Source: Nocardioides daphniae (lineage in GTDB: Bacteria > Actinomycetota > Actinomycetes > Propionibacteriales > Nocardioidaceae). Taken from it: a stretch of DNA of 64,000 bases. The translations under genes were made by a program, and so were the position numbers. The stretch spans positions 496,001-560,000 of the forward strand of contig NZ_CP038462.1 of the NCBI RefSeq assembly GCF_004777465.1, in the 5' to 3' direction. Shown here piece by piece: positions 45,128-53,493 of this stretch. How positions within the stretch are numbered: position 1 is the stretch's first letter; each line of letters begins with the position of its first letter. A model generated the notes under the pieces. It made no database searches. It saw only the letters and a list, made by a program, of their open reading frames with translations, and was not told where the DNA came from.

Positions 45128-46000
45128 GTGACGGGCGGGCGCGGCTGGATGGTGCGGCAGGGGCTGCTGCTCACCGTGATGATGCTCGCGGCGCTCTACT
45201 CGGTGGCGCACTCGGTGGCGATGGTCAGCGAGTGGGGGCTCGGCTGGGACGCCCACGCCTACTACGTGATGTGGGAGCACGGCCCCTACGACGCCCCGCC
45301 CGGCTTCCTCGACGCCTTCAACTACAGCCCGGCCTTCGCCCAGTTGCTCTGGCCGCTGACCCACCTGCCGTGGCCCCTCTTCCTGGGGCTGGTGATGGCC
45401 GGCTCGGTGGTGGCGCTGTGGTGGCTGACCCGCCCGATGCCGGTCGTGCTGCGGGTGCTCATGCTCGCCATCTGCTCGGTGCAGGTGACCTCGGGCAACA
45501 TCGACTGGGTGATCGCGCTGGGTGCGGTCGTCGGCCTGCAGCACGGCGGCGCGTGGGTCTTCGCGGCGCTCACCAAGGTCGTCCCGACGCTGGGGCCGCT
45601 GTGGTTCGTGGCGCGCGGCGAGTGGCGGCGCCTCGGGGTCTTCATGGCCACGCTGGCGGTGGTCGTCGCCCTCTCGTACGCCCTCTCGCCGGGCCTGTGG
45701 CACGACTGGATCGACTTCCTCGGCGACCACGCCGACCGGCGGCCCGGGATGGCGACCGACCTGCTGCCGCCGCTGTGGGCGCGGGTCGTCCTCGCGGTCG
45801 CGATCACCGTGCTGGCAGCCCGCCGGTCGTCACCGTGGCTGCTGCCGGTCGCGATGGTCGTGGCCGCCCCCGTCCCGGGGACCGGGTCGTGGGCGCTGCT
45901 CGCGGCAATCCCGCGGCTGCGCCGCTGGACGGCCGAGCCGGTCGCGGCTGACGTCCCGGCCACGCCCGAGCCGATCCCGGCCCGGACGACGGATCAGTAG
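45128..46000 (+). CDS. GT87/DUF2029-type membrane glycosyltransferase-like protein
   Basis: 290 residues with about seven hydrophobic segments. The first loop GLGWDAHAYYVMWE, then NYSPAFAQLLWPL, fits the acidic active-site loop of GT-C enzymes of the GT87 family, which use polyprenyl-phosphate mannose. It is shorter than typical GT87 proteins (often ~400). TAGGGT (45115-45120) lies 7 bases before GTG 45128, indicating a leaderless start. Its end overlaps the convergent DsrE gene by 7 bases. Confidence 0.72.
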   Translation: MTGGRGWMVRQGLLLTVMMLAALYSVAHSVAMVSEWGLGWDAHAYYVMWEHGPYDAPPGFLDAFNYSPAFAQLLWPLTHLPWPLFLGLVMAGSVVALWWLTRPMPVVLRVLMLAICSVQVTSGNIDWVIALGAVVGLQHGGAWVFAALTKVVPTLGPLWFVARGEWRRLGVFMATLAVVVALSYALSPGLWHDWIDFLGDHADRRPGMATDLLPPLWARVVLAVAITVLAARRSSPWLLPVAMVVAAPVPGTGSWALLAAIPRLRRWTAEPVAADVPATPEPIPARTTDQ

Positions 46001-46356
46001 ACGAGCGCCTGCACGCCGTCGCCGAGGACCTCCTCGGCGAAGCCCGCCGCACCCGCGATGCGTACGCCGTCGAGCAGGTCCGCCTCGACGATCCCGCGCC
46101 GCGCCGCGCACTGCGAGCAGACGGTGAGGCGGCCACCGCCGATCACCGCGTCGCGCAGCTGGGCCAGGGGAGTGGCGAGGTCGAGGGCGAACTCCTCGGC
46201 CTTGCCGGGCAGGCCCAGCCAGGCCGCCTCCCCGGTGAGCCAGAGGGAGACGTCGGCGCCGGAGGCGACGGCCGCGGTGGCGACCGTGAATGCCTGGTTG
46301 AGGCGCTCGGCGTCCTCGGTGCCGCAGGTGACCTTGATGACGAGTGGGCGAACCAT
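45994..46356 (-). CDS. DsrE/DsrF-like family protein
   Basis: 120 residues. Alpha/beta fold with VIKVTCGTEDAERLNQAF at the start, DVSLWLTGEAAWLGLPG, then LTVCSQCAARRGI, where the conserved Cys of DsrE-type sulfur carriers is expected, and a C-terminal AAGFAEEVLGDGVQALVY. Possible sulfur relay or redox role. ATG 46356 follows a minus-strand TAGTCT by 6 bases, so it is leaderless. It shares a 23-base divergent promoter region with the nitrobindin gene. Confidence 0.78.
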   Translation of the reverse strand: MVRPLVIKVTCGTEDAERLNQAFTVATAAVASGADVSLWLTGEAAWLGLPGKAEEFALDLATPLAQLRDAVIGGGRLTVCSQCAARRGIVEADLLDGVRIAGAAGFAEEVLGDGVQALVY

Positions 46357-46362
46357 GGCCCC

Positions 46363-46372
46363 AGACTAGGAT
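46363..46372. promoter_or_regulatory. Overlapping divergent -10 boxes (DsrE / nitrobindin)
   Basis: AGACTAGGAT contains TAGTCT on the minus strand (46368-46363) and TAGGAT on the plus strand (46367-46372), overlapping by two bases. Each stands 6-7 bases before its start codon. Confidence 0.6.
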
Positions 46373-46379
46373 GGCGCCC

Positions 46380-46874
46380 ATGGTGTTCCAGCTCCCCGAC
46401 AACCTCCACCCGAACTGCGGACCGATCGCGTGGCTCCTCGGCACGTGGCGCGGCAACGGCCACGGTGACTACCCGACGATCGAGAAGTTCCAGTACGGCC
46501 AGGAGCTGATCTTCACCCACGACGGTCGCCCGTTCTTCCACTACATGGCGCGCTCCTGGATCACCGACGACGAGGGCAACAAGGTCCGCGAGGCGGCGAT
46601 CGAGACCGGCTTCCTGCGCTGCCCCGAGCAGGGCAAGATCGAGCTCCTGCTCGTGCACAACACCGGCATCTCCGAGATCTGGCACGGCGAGGCCGCCGAC
46701 GGGAAGATGGAGCTCACCACCGACGCGGTCATCTCCACGCAGACCGCCAAGGCCGTCACCGCCGGCAAGCGCCTCTACGGCAACGTCAACTCCGAGCTGA
46801 TGTACGCCTACGACATGGCCGCCCAGGGCCAGGCGCTCCAGCCCCACCTGTGGGCGCGGCTTCAGCGCGCCTGA
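46380..46874 (+). CDS. Nitrobindin-like heme-binding protein (FABP-like, DUF1794)
   Basis: 164 residues, a ten-strand beta-barrel family. The hallmark LLGTWRGNGHGDYPTI (GxWxGxGxGxYP) is at residues ~19-34. FHYMARSWITDD, ETGFLRC and IWHGEAADGKMEL match the rest of the barrel. Family members bind ferric heme and isomerise peroxynitrite or scavenge NO. ATG 46380 is leaderless. The next gene, a Fur-family regulator, starts 11 bases later. Confidence 0.9.
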   Translation: MVFQLPDNLHPNCGPIAWLLGTWRGNGHGDYPTIEKFQYGQELIFTHDGRPFFHYMARSWITDDEGNKVREAAIETGFLRCPEQGKIELLLVHNTGISEIWHGEAADGKMELTTDAVISTQTAKAVTAGKRLYGNVNSELMYAYDMAAQGQALQPHLWARLQRA

Positions 46875-46885
46875 GGGAGTACGCC

Positions 46886-47341
46886 GTGGCCGACGAGCTC
46901 GCCAGCAAGCTGCGCACCAGCGGCTACCGGATGACCCCGCAGCGCCAGCTGGTGCTGGCGGCGGTCGAGGAGCTGGGTCACGCGACCCCCGACGAGGTGC
47001 ACGAGCACCTCGGCGGCGCGGTCAACCAGTCGACGGTCTACCGCAACCTCGAGGTGCTCGAGGAGCTCGGGCTGGTGCGCCACACGCACCTCTCCGACCG
47101 GGCGCCGACCTACCACTCGGCGCGCGCCGCGGAGCACTTCCACCTGATCTGCCGGAATTGCCAGCAGGTCACGTCGGTTCCACTGGAGCGGGCCCAGGGC
47201 TTTGCCCGGCAGCTGCGCGACGAGTTCGGCTTCGTCGCCGACGTCGGCCACACGGCCGTCTTCGGCCAGTGCGAGGACTGCACCCAGTCAGCAGCACAGT
47301 CAGCAGCACACGCCGCGCACGACCACCCGCACTCCCACTGA
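46886..47341 (+). CDS. Fur family transcriptional regulator
   Basis: 151 residues. Winged helix GYRMTPQRQLVLAAVEEL with QSTVYRNLEVLEELGLV, the metal-sensing HFHLICRNCQQV and two structural CxxC pairs (CRNC, CEDC). A His-rich tail (HDHPHSH) ends the protein. The target metal (Fe, Zn or other) cannot be decided; the His-rich tail slightly favours Zn or Ni. GAGGGAG precedes GTG 46886. It is close behind the nitrobindin gene and 31 bases before YgfZ, so an operon with heme and Fe-S functions is plausible. Confidence 0.88.
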   Translation: MADELASKLRTSGYRMTPQRQLVLAAVEELGHATPDEVHEHLGGAVNQSTVYRNLEVLEELGLVRHTHLSDRAPTYHSARAAEHFHLICRNCQQVTSVPLERAQGFARQLRDEFGFVADVGHTAVFGQCEDCTQSAAQSAAHAAHDHPHSH

Positions 47342-47372
47342 GCACCACGACCGAGCCACTGAAGGTGACCCG

Positions 47373-48326
47373 ATGACCAGCCCCAGCCCGTTCCTCGACC
47401 TCCCCGGTGCCGTCGCCGCCGACGGCGTGGACGCTGCCGTCGCCGGCCACTACGGCTCCTTCAACGTCGAGCAGCGTCGCCTGGTCTCCGGCGACGGCTT
47501 CGTCGACCTCTCCCACCGTGACGTCCTGCGCGTCACCGGCCCCGACCGACTCACCTGGCTGCACTCCCTGACCTCGCAGTTCTTCGAGGGGCTCGCCCCG
47601 AAGGTCTGGACCCAGGCGCTGGTGCTCAGCCCGCAGGGCCACGTCGAGCACCACTTCGTCGGCGTCGACGACGGCGAGTCCTTCACCGCGCACACCGAGC
47701 CCGGCCGCGGCGCCGAGCTCGTGCAGTGGCTCGACCGGATGCGCTTCATGATGCGCGTCGAGGTCACCCTGGTCGACGACCTCGCGGTCTGCTGGCGTCC
47801 CGGCGCGAGCGAGGAGCACGCGGGGACGTACGACCTCGTGCCCCGCGACCGCCTCGCCGCCTACGCCGAGGCAGCCGGCCCGGCAGCCGGGCTGATGGCG
47901 TACGACGCGCTCCGCATCGCCCGCGGCGAGCCGCGCCTGGGCGTCGACACCGACCACCGCACGATCCCCAACGAGGTGGGCTGGATCCCGTCGGCCGTCC
48001 ACCTGGAGAAGGGCTGCTACCGCGGCCAGGAGACGGTCGCGCGCGTGCACACGCTGGGCCGTCCGCCGCGGCGCCTGACGATGCTCCACCTCGACGGCTC
48101 GGAGAACAGGCTGCCGGCCCCCGGCAGCGACGTGCTCCTGGGCGACAAGGTGGTCGGCTTCGTCGGCTCTTCGGCCCGCCACCACGAGCTGGGTCCGATC
48201 GCGCTGGCGATGCTCAAGCGCAACGTCGCGACCGACGTCGAGCTGCGGGTCGACTCGATCGCCGCCTCGCAGGAGGTCGTGGTCGACCCCGAGGTCGGCC
48301 TGCACGTCCGCCCCAAGCTGCGCTGA
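47373..48326 (+). CDS. ygfZ: YgfZ/GcvT-like folate-binding protein
   Basis: 317 residues. The family motif K-GC-Y-x-GQE is present as EKGCYRGQETVARVHTLG, with the N-terminal FVDLSHRDVLRVTGPDRL and TWLHSLTSQ. YgfZ uses tetrahydrofolate to support repair or assembly of certain Fe-S enzymes. ATG 47373 has GAAGGTGACC upstream. Convergent with mshD. Confidence 0.9.
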   Translation: MTSPSPFLDLPGAVAADGVDAAVAGHYGSFNVEQRRLVSGDGFVDLSHRDVLRVTGPDRLTWLHSLTSQFFEGLAPKVWTQALVLSPQGHVEHHFVGVDDGESFTAHTEPGRGAELVQWLDRMRFMMRVEVTLVDDLAVCWRPGASEEHAGTYDLVPRDRLAAYAEAAGPAAGLMAYDALRIARGEPRLGVDTDHRTIPNEVGWIPSAVHLEKGCYRGQETVARVHTLGRPPRRLTMLHLDGSENRLPAPGSDVLLGDKVVGFVGSSARHHELGPIALAMLKRNVATDVELRVDSIAASQEVVVDPEVGLHVRPKLR

Positions 48327-48351
48327 TCCCGCTCGGCCCGCGCCCCGGCGC

Positions 48352-49176
48352 TCAGTCGCGCGTGTACATCACGTGCGTGTCGACGTCGGCGTGCGTGAAG
48401 CCGAGCTTCGAGTACGTCCGCACCGCCGCCGTGTTGTCGGCCTCCACGTAGAGGATCACCTCGGTGACGCCGGAGTCGGCGAGGTGGTGCAGCCCGGCCA
48501 ACGTGACCAGCCGACCGATGCCGCGTCCCTGCGCCTCGGGGGCGACCCCGACGACGTACACCTCACCGAGCGTCGCGGAGTGCTTCTTGGTCCAGTGGAA
48601 GCCGAGGGTGCCGCGGCCCGTGGTCGGCGCGGCGATGATCAGCCCTGCCGGGTCGAACCACGGCTCGGCCATCCGTCGCGCCATGTCGACCAGGTCCATC
48701 GACCCCTGCTCGGGGTGGTCGGCGAAGGCGTGGTGGTTGACCCGCAGCACCTCGTAGGAGTCGCCGCTGCGCTCGCCGAAGGCGTGCAGCTTGACGTCGT
48801 CGGGCACCTCGAGCGGCGGCAGCGGCTCGGCGTCCTCGCCGACGGGGCGGCGCATCACCCAGAGGTCACGCGTACGACGCCACCCGACGTGGGTGGCCAG
48901 CGCCTGGGCGCCGGGGTGGTTGCCGTGGCTCCACGCCCGGTCGAGCTGGGGGTGCGCCTCGAGCGCGTCGGTGAGCAGCGAGAGGCCCAGTCCGTGACGG
49001 CGGGCCGGCGGGTCGACGACCAGGGTGAGCTCGGTGCCGCGGACGAGGTAGAACGCCCCGTCGCGCTTGACCGCGCGCAGCTGGTTGTCGCGCAGGGCCA
49101 TCGTGGTGGCCTCGTCGAGGGGGGAGGCGCCGTCGGCGGCGGCGGCGCGCTCGGCGATGGCCTCGATGCTGGGCAT
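48352..49176 (-). CDS. mshD: Mycothiol synthase
   Basis: 274 residues with two GNAT halves, as in MshD. The C-terminal acetyl-CoA site is VAPEAQGRGIGRLVTLAGL and the end is ADNTAAVRTYSKLGFTHADVD then THVMY. It acetylates Cys-GlcN-Ins, the last step of mycothiol synthesis, and is confined to actinobacteria. TAGGCT on the minus strand ends 7 bases before ATG 49176, so the transcript is leaderless. Confidence 0.92.
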   Translation of the reverse strand: MPSIEAIAERAAAADGASPLDEATTMALRDNQLRAVKRDGAFYLVRGTELTLVVDPPARRHGLGLSLLTDALEAHPQLDRAWSHGNHPGAQALATHVGWRRTRDLWVMRRPVGEDAEPLPPLEVPDDVKLHAFGERSGDSYEVLRVNHHAFADHPEQGSMDLVDMARRMAEPWFDPAGLIIAAPTTGRGTLGFHWTKKHSATLGEVYVVGVAPEAQGRGIGRLVTLAGLHHLADSGVTEVILYVEADNTAAVRTYSKLGFTHADVDTHVMYTRD

Positions 49177-49183
49177 GCCGAGC

Positions 49184-49189
49184 AGCCTA
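49184..49189 (-). promoter_or_regulatory. -10 box of mshD (leaderless)
   Basis: Minus-strand TAGGCT, 7 bases from the start codon; no ribosome site fits between. Confidence 0.5.
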
Positions 49190-49212
49190 TTGCCTGGGGC
49201 GGCCACGGTGGC

Positions 49213-49956
49213 TCAGGCGGACTCCGACGCGGCGGCCTCGGCGGCGTCGGCGTCGGTGTCGGGCTCCTGGCCGCGGTCCTTCTGCAGGACGAAGCGGTAG
49301 CCGACGTTGCGCACCGTGCCGATCAGCGTCTCGTGCTCGGGGCCGAGCTTGGCGCGCAGGCGTCGGACGTGGACGTCGACCGTCCGCGTACCCCCGAAAT
49401 AGTCGTAACCCCAGACCTCCTGCAGCAGCTGTTGGCGGCTGAAGACACGTCCGGGGTGTTGGGCCAGGAACTTCAGGAGCTCGAACTCCTTGAAGGTGAG
49501 GTCGAGCGTGCGACCTCCCAGGCGGGCTGTGTAGGTCGCGTCGTCCACGACCACCTCGCCGCTCCGGATCACGTGCGCGTCCGGGTCCGCGGCCTCCCGC
49601 TGGGCCGACAGGCGCCCGATCGCGAGACGGATGCGGGCCTCGAGCTCGGCCGGGCCGCAGGTGTGCAGGACCACGTCGTCCATGCCCCAGTCGTGGGCCA
49701 CGACGGCGAGCCCGCCCTCGGTGACGATCAGGAGCACCGGCACGTCCGACCCGGTGGTGCGGATCAGCCGGCAGAGGTCACGCGCGTGGGCGAGCTCCTG
49801 GCGGCCGTCGACCAGGACCAGGTCGGAGTCGGGAGCCTCCAGCAGGGCGCTGCCCTCGGCCGGGAGGATCTTTACGTGGTGGCCCAGGAGGGCCAGCCCG
49901 GGCAGCACGTCCGACGACGGCTGGAGGGCGCTGGTGAGTAGCAGCAGAGTGCTCAC
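49213..49956 (-). CDS. glnR: GlnR-type OmpR-family transcriptional regulator
   Basis: 247 residues. The receiver domain starts [20 protein letters not shown] and includes VLVDGRQEL and [17 protein letters not shown], which are GlnR rather than generic OmpR features. The winged helix is [20 protein letters not shown] then [20 protein letters not shown]. GlnR is the orphan regulator of nitrogen metabolism in actinobacteria and works without a paired kinase. The C-terminal tail is acidic. GTG 49956 follows GTGAGGAGGCAGCC. Divergent from the MoaD-like gene. Confidence 0.88.
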   Translation of the reverse strand: MSTLLLLTSALQPSSDVLPGLALLGHHVKILPAEGSALLEAPDSDLVLVDGRQELAHARDLCRLIRTTGSDVPVLLIVTEGGLAVVAHDWGMDDVVLHTCGPAELEARIRLAIGRLSAQREAADPDAHVIRSGEVVVDDATYTARLGGRTLDLTFKEFELLKFLAQHPGRVFSRQQLLQEVWGYDYFGGTRTVDVHVRRLRAKLGPEHETLIGTVRNVGYRFVLQKDRGQEPDTDADAAEAAASESA

Positions 49957-50043
49957 GGCTGCCTCCTCACTTGTGGACTGTGGGTGAGAATACTTGTCAT
50001 GGAGACCTCGCGTGGCCACTCGGACCCATCTGAAGGGGTCGGC

Positions 50044-50313
50044 ATGGGACAGATCACACTGCGCTACTGGGCCGCTGCCAAGGCCGCTGCAGGCGTGGAG
50101 AGCGACGTCCTGAGCGTCGACGGGCCGCTCACGGTGGCCGCCGCACGCGAGCGCGCACTGGTTCTGCATGACCACGATGCGGACCTCGCCCGGGTCCTGG
50201 CGGTCTGCTCGGTGCTCGTCGACGACCGCCCGGTCGGTACGAAGGACCCCGGCGCGGTGAGCGTGCCGGTGGGCAGCAGCGTGGAGTTCCTGCCGCCGTT
50301 CGCGGGGGGCTGA
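50044..50313 (+). CDS. MoaD/ThiS-family sulfur carrier protein
   Basis: 89 residues, ubiquitin-like: [16 protein letters not shown] at the start, VLVDDRPV and the C-terminal FLPPFAGG ending in Gly-Gly, which is adenylated and thiocarboxylated in this family. It donates sulfur for molybdopterin or a related pathway; no other moa gene is nearby. ATG 50044 fits homologues. ATG 49999 in the same frame, 7 bases behind GAGAAT, would be a leaderless alternative adding 15 residues. Confidence 0.82.
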   Translation: MGQITLRYWAAAKAAAGVESDVLSVDGPLTVAAARERALVLHDHDADLARVLAVCSVLVDDRPVGTKDPGAVSVPVGSSVEFLPPFAGG

Positions 50314-50365
50314 GCGCGCCCGGTTGCTTGCTCGGGGCTCCCCTGGTCGGGCCCACCCGGTCGGC

Positions 50366-51823
50366 TCAGCGCGCCGCCCAGTGCTGCGCGACGTCGGCGG
50401 CGGTCAGCACCTTGTCGTGGATCGAGACCGCGTCGATGCTCCCGCGGAACGAGACCGCGCTGCCGTAGCCGAAGAGGTTGGTGTCCACGGTGCCGCTGCC
50501 GATCCGCCAGTGGCCGGAGCTGATCAGGATCGTGCCGCCGGCCGTGCCGGAGCCCGAGGTGACCGGCACCCCGTCGACGTAGATCGTGAAGGCCTGCCGC
50601 CAGCCCGAGCGGGGCGCCGCGGTGACCACGACCTGGTGCCACTGGCCGTCGTTGTAGGCGCGCGGGGTGGTGAGGGTGGCGCGGGAGAGGCCGGTCCACT
50701 CGCCGACCAGGAGCTGGCCCTGCTGGTTCATGAGCAGCGTCCGGTCGGCGGCCGACGAGGTCGGGCCCGTGCTGCTCTCGAAGCCCACCAGGTAGCCGCC
50801 GGTGGTCGAGGTGGTGCGGAACCACAGCTCCACCGAGTAGGCGTTGGGCACGCCGATCGGGTTCTGGTTGAGGATGGCGCGGCCCCCGTTGAAGGTGGCC
50901 GACGTGCCGGGGTTGTTGGGCAGGGCGCCGGCAGTGCCCATCTGGACGGTGCCGGCGGTCGCGCCACCGGCGTACGTGTCGGAGCGGTCGTCGAGGTTGT
51001 TGCCCGTCGCCTCGTCGAGCAGCCAGAAGCCGCGCGGCGAGTCGCTCATGACCGCCTGGACGTAGGGGAGCATCCACTGCCCGGCCGACCAGGTGTTGCC
51101 GGAGTTGCGGGTGCGCGCGGAGAAGGCGGCGTTGGCCGTGCCGAGCACCGTGGTGCCCAGCACGCAGAGGGCCATGGTCCCGGCCAGCGCGCGCACGCTG
51201 CGGGAGACGAGCTCGGGCTGCTTCGTGCTGCTGCCGTCGCCGCTGGCGGCCGCGGGCGTACGCCGCCACTCGCGCACGAGCCGGAGCAGCGTCCACCGCG
51301 GTGGCTCGCCGTCGACCTTGCGGCCGGCGAGCAGGAAGGCAGCCGTGGTCAGCAGCAGCCAGAGCCCCAGCAGCACCCAGCGGCCGGTCTCCAGCCACAG
51401 CAGCGGGAGGCCGACGTAGGGGACGAGCAGGATCGCCCGGGCCTCGAGGTGCTGACGGCCGATCGGGGTGAAGTCGGTGGTCTCGTTGGCGTCGCCGGCG
51501 GTGGTCCAGCCGCCGTCGTCACGCTTCTCGACGACGCGGTGGACGAGGATCCGCTCGGTGTCGGTGCTGGGGTCGTCGAACATGTAGACGCGCCCGACGG
51601 CGACCTTCTCGCCGTCGACGAAGGGGCGTCCCAGCGCGACGTCGCCCATCGAGATCGTCGGCAGCATGGAGCCGGACTTGATGACGTAGGGCTGCCAGCC
51701 GATCAGGGCGGGGGCAATGGCGATGGTGACCAGGGTCAGCAGCATCGCGCGATAGACGCGAGAGGCGATGACGACGGTGAAGAAGGCCCACTCACGGGAC
51801 GTCCGGGCAGAGGGCCGAGCCAT
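50366..51823 (-). CDS. SipW-type signal peptidase fused to a LamG domain
   Basis: 485 residues. Residues ~15-185 are an S26B (SipW/ER-type) signal peptidase: catalytic Ser in [13 protein letters not shown], the His of the Ser-His dyad in [10 protein letters not shown], and GDANETTD. Two more hydrophobic helices follow (~165-185 and ~215-235). The second ends [14 protein letters not shown], which resembles the N-terminal export region of SipW substrates. Residues ~255-485 form a LamG/concanavalin-like domain ([45 protein letters not shown]). Protease and adhesin-like domain in one chain is unusual. It lies 111 bases downstream of the TasA-like gene. Confidence 0.78.
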   Translation of the reverse strand: MARPSARTSREWAFFTVVIASRVYRAMLLTLVTIAIAPALIGWQPYVIKSGSMLPTISMGDVALGRPFVDGEKVAVGRVYMFDDPSTDTERILVHRVVEKRDDGGWTTAGDANETTDFTPIGRQHLEARAILLVPYVGLPLLWLETGRWVLLGLWLLLTTAAFLLAGRKVDGEPPRWTLLRLVREWRRTPAAASGDGSSTKQPELVSRSVRALAGTMALCVLGTTVLGTANAAFSARTRNSGNTWSAGQWMLPYVQAVMSDSPRGFWLLDEATGNNLDDRSDTYAGGATAGTVQMGTAGALPNNPGTSATFNGGRAILNQNPIGVPNAYSVELWFRTTSTTGGYLVGFESSTGPTSSAADRTLLMNQQGQLLVGEWTGLSRATLTTPRAYNDGQWHQVVVTAAPRSGWRQAFTIYVDGVPVTSGSGTAGGTILISSGHWRIGSGTVDTNLFGYGSAVSFRGSIDAVSIHDKVLTAADVAQHWAAR

Positions 51824-51934
51824 CTCTCACCCTTTCGGTGACGGGTCTGTCGGTGACGGAGGTGGTGCAGGGGAGTGCAGGGGAGTGCAGGACGGGCGGA
51901 TGTGGGCGGCGGCGGACCGCCGCCCACCCCCCGA

Positions 51935-52546
51935 TCAGTTGTTGTTGCGCATCTCCCACTGGATGTCGATACCGGTGGACTTGCCCTGGAGCTGGTCGAC
52001 CTGCGCCTGGGTCATGCCCGCGGTGTCGAAGCGCCAGCTGATCCGGTAGGTCTTGGTGTGCACGCCGGCGGGGACGGCCCAGCCGCCCAGGGCGTTCTCG
52101 AAGCTGTTGACCGCCGCGAGCTGGGTGAGGGTGACCTCGGGGACGACCGGCTGGCCGCTGGGCAGCTCCTCGGGCTCGAAGCCGGTGCAGTTGGCGAAGG
52201 TGCCACCGGTGCCACCCTCGACCTTCACCTTGACCCTGTTCTCGAGGTCGGAGCCGCTGGAGAGCGGGTTGATCGTGTAGCCCTTGACGGTCGACGGGAC
52301 GCTGGCGTCGGCGGTGAGCTTGATGCAGGCAGCTCCGCTGTCACCGGGCTTCATGGCCGTGACCTGGAAGCGAGAGGTTCCGTTGTCGTCGTCGGTCAGC
52401 TTGATGGAGCCCGTCGCCCAGTTGTTGCCGGAGTTGCGGGTCTGGCCGGTGAACGCCGCGTACGAGGCCTGGTAGACCAGCGCGCCGGCCGCGAGGACGG
52501 CGACGGGGGTGGCCAGCGCGGCCATGACCTTGCGGGACTTCTGCAT
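51935..52546 (-). CDS. TasA/camelysin-like SipW-dependent surface protein
   Basis: 203 residues. A hydrophobic N-terminal helix (VMAALATPVAVLAAGALVY) ends in SYAAFTGQTRNSGNNW, the export pattern of SipW-dependent proteins such as TasA and CalY. The body has the family's beta-rich features: GSIKLTDDDNGTS, MKPGDSGAACIKLTADA. Such proteins form extracellular fibres or matrix in firmicutes; for this organism that is inference. TCGAAGGAAG precedes ATG 52546. It is the natural substrate candidate for the SipW-LamG protein downstream. The gap 51824-51934 holds only short direct repeats (GGGAGTGCAG twice). Confidence 0.78.
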   Translation of the reverse strand: MQKSRKVMAALATPVAVLAAGALVYQASYAAFTGQTRNSGNNWATGSIKLTDDDNGTSRFQVTAMKPGDSGAACIKLTADASVPSTVKGYTINPLSSGSDLENRVKVKVEGGTGGTFANCTGFEPEELPSGQPVVPEVTLTQLAAVNSFENALGGWAVPAGVHTKTYRISWRFDTAGMTQAQVDQLQGKSTGIDIQWEMRNNN

Positions 52547-52574
52547 GGGACTTCCTTCGAGGGGTTGGGTGATG

Positions 52575-52635
52575 GACGCTGCGCACGGCGCAGCGTCTGG
52601 TGAACCCCCGCCCATTTCTGAGGCGATATCCTCAG
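52575..52635 (-). promoter_or_regulatory. Two hairpins in the 5' leader of the TasA-like gene
   Basis: GACGCTGCGC-ACG-GCGCAGCGTC (52575-52597) is a perfect 10-bp stem; CTGAGG-CGATAT-CCTCAG (52618-52635) is a 6-bp stem. Both lie 29-90 bases before the start codon. No known riboswitch pattern was recognised. Confidence 0.5.
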
Positions 52636-52799
52636 GGCCTCGCCGAAGCGGCCGACGGGCGATCAGGGATTCGTCTTTACTCTTCGAGGGTAGGACCCTC
52701 CTGCGCAGGGCGTGGAAGAACGAAAAATTTCCTGCAACAAAGTGAATCCGGTCCTTCAGTTTGCGTCCGGAGGAATGCATTCGACTCGAGGAGAGTGCG

Positions 52800-53312
52800 T
52801 TGACGACGGGACAGTGGGTCCTCCTTGCGAGCGTTGTGCTCGCGGTCGTCTTTGGCCTGTGGCGCGCGGCCACCGACGGCCGGTTCCGGGGGACGCACCA
52901 GGTGCGTGGGGTCCAGCAGGTCGATGTCGCCGGCTCCGCCGACGCGACCGTCGACGCGACCTCCGGGGCGACCGCCGACGCGCCGAGCCCGGGCACGGCC
53001 GCCGACTCCGTGGTCGCCGGCACCCCCTACGCCGACCGGCTGGGGGAGAAGGGGACGCTGCTCCAGTTCTCCAGCGCCTTCTGCGCGCCGTGCCGGGTGA
53101 CCCGCCGCACTCTCGAGGAGGTCGCGGCCGTGGTCCCGGGCGTCGCGCACGTCGAGGTGGACGCCGAGTCGCACCTCGACCTCGTACGCCGTGTCAACGT
53201 CATGCGGACGCCCACGACCCTGGTGCTCGACGCAGCCGGTCGTGAGGTCACGCGAGCGGCCGGAGCCCCGACGAAGCAACAGGTGCTGAGCGCCCTCGCG
53301 CTCCTCGACTGA
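52800..53312 (+). CDS. Membrane-anchored thioredoxin-like protein
   Basis: 170 residues. One N-terminal membrane helix (WVLLASVVLAVVFGLW), an Ala/Asp-rich linker (~35-70), then a thioredoxin fold with the redox pair FCAPCR and the cis-Pro in MRTPTTLVLDAAG. The active site would face outside. GAGGAGAGTGCG before TTG 52800 decides the start; no in-frame ATG or GTG is nearby. The next unit is the sulfurtransferase operon. Divergent from the TasA-like gene across a 250-base region containing the hairpins at 52575-52635. Confidence 0.82.
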   Translation: MTTGQWVLLASVVLAVVFGLWRAATDGRFRGTHQVRGVQQVDVAGSADATVDATSGATADAPSPGTAADSVVAGTPYADRLGEKGTLLQFSSAFCAPCRVTRRTLEEVAAVVPGVAHVEVDAESHLDLVRRVNVMRTPTTLVLDAAGREVTRAAGAPTKQQVLSALALLD

Positions 53313-53385
53313 GGCGCGAATCTCGCATTTTGGGCCGCTTGTCCACGATCTGAGACCTCGATTCGCTCGGTCCGATCCCGTTCCC

Positions 53386-53391
53386 TAGTCT
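53386..53391 (+). promoter_or_regulatory. -10 box of the leader peptide transcript
   Basis: TAGTCT ends 7 bases before ATG 53399, so the leader peptide is probably translated from the first base of the mRNA. Confidence 0.5.
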
Positions 53392-53398
53392 CGTCCCC

Positions 53399-53476
53399 AT
53401 GAGCTCGACCTGGTTGACGAAGCGACGCGCAGTGGATCACTGCCGCGTGCGCTCGTCCCTCTGTCGAATGTCCTGA
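53399..53476 (+). CDS. Putative cysteine-responsive leader peptide
   Basis: 25 residues containing RRAVDHCRVRSSLCR, the RR-x-VD-x-x-RV-x-S-x-LCR pattern of the small leader peptides found upstream of sulfur-assimilation genes in actinobacteria. Two Cys codons (TGC 53441, TGT 53462) could sense cysteinyl-tRNA. It starts as a leaderless ORF and ends 117 bases before the DUF4395 gene; the stretch between contains the stem at 53496-53514. Attenuation of the operon by this peptide is inference from family knowledge. Confidence 0.75.
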   Translation: MSSTWLTKRRAVDHCRVRSSLCRMS

Positions 53477-53493
53477 GGCTGACGCCACCCCTT

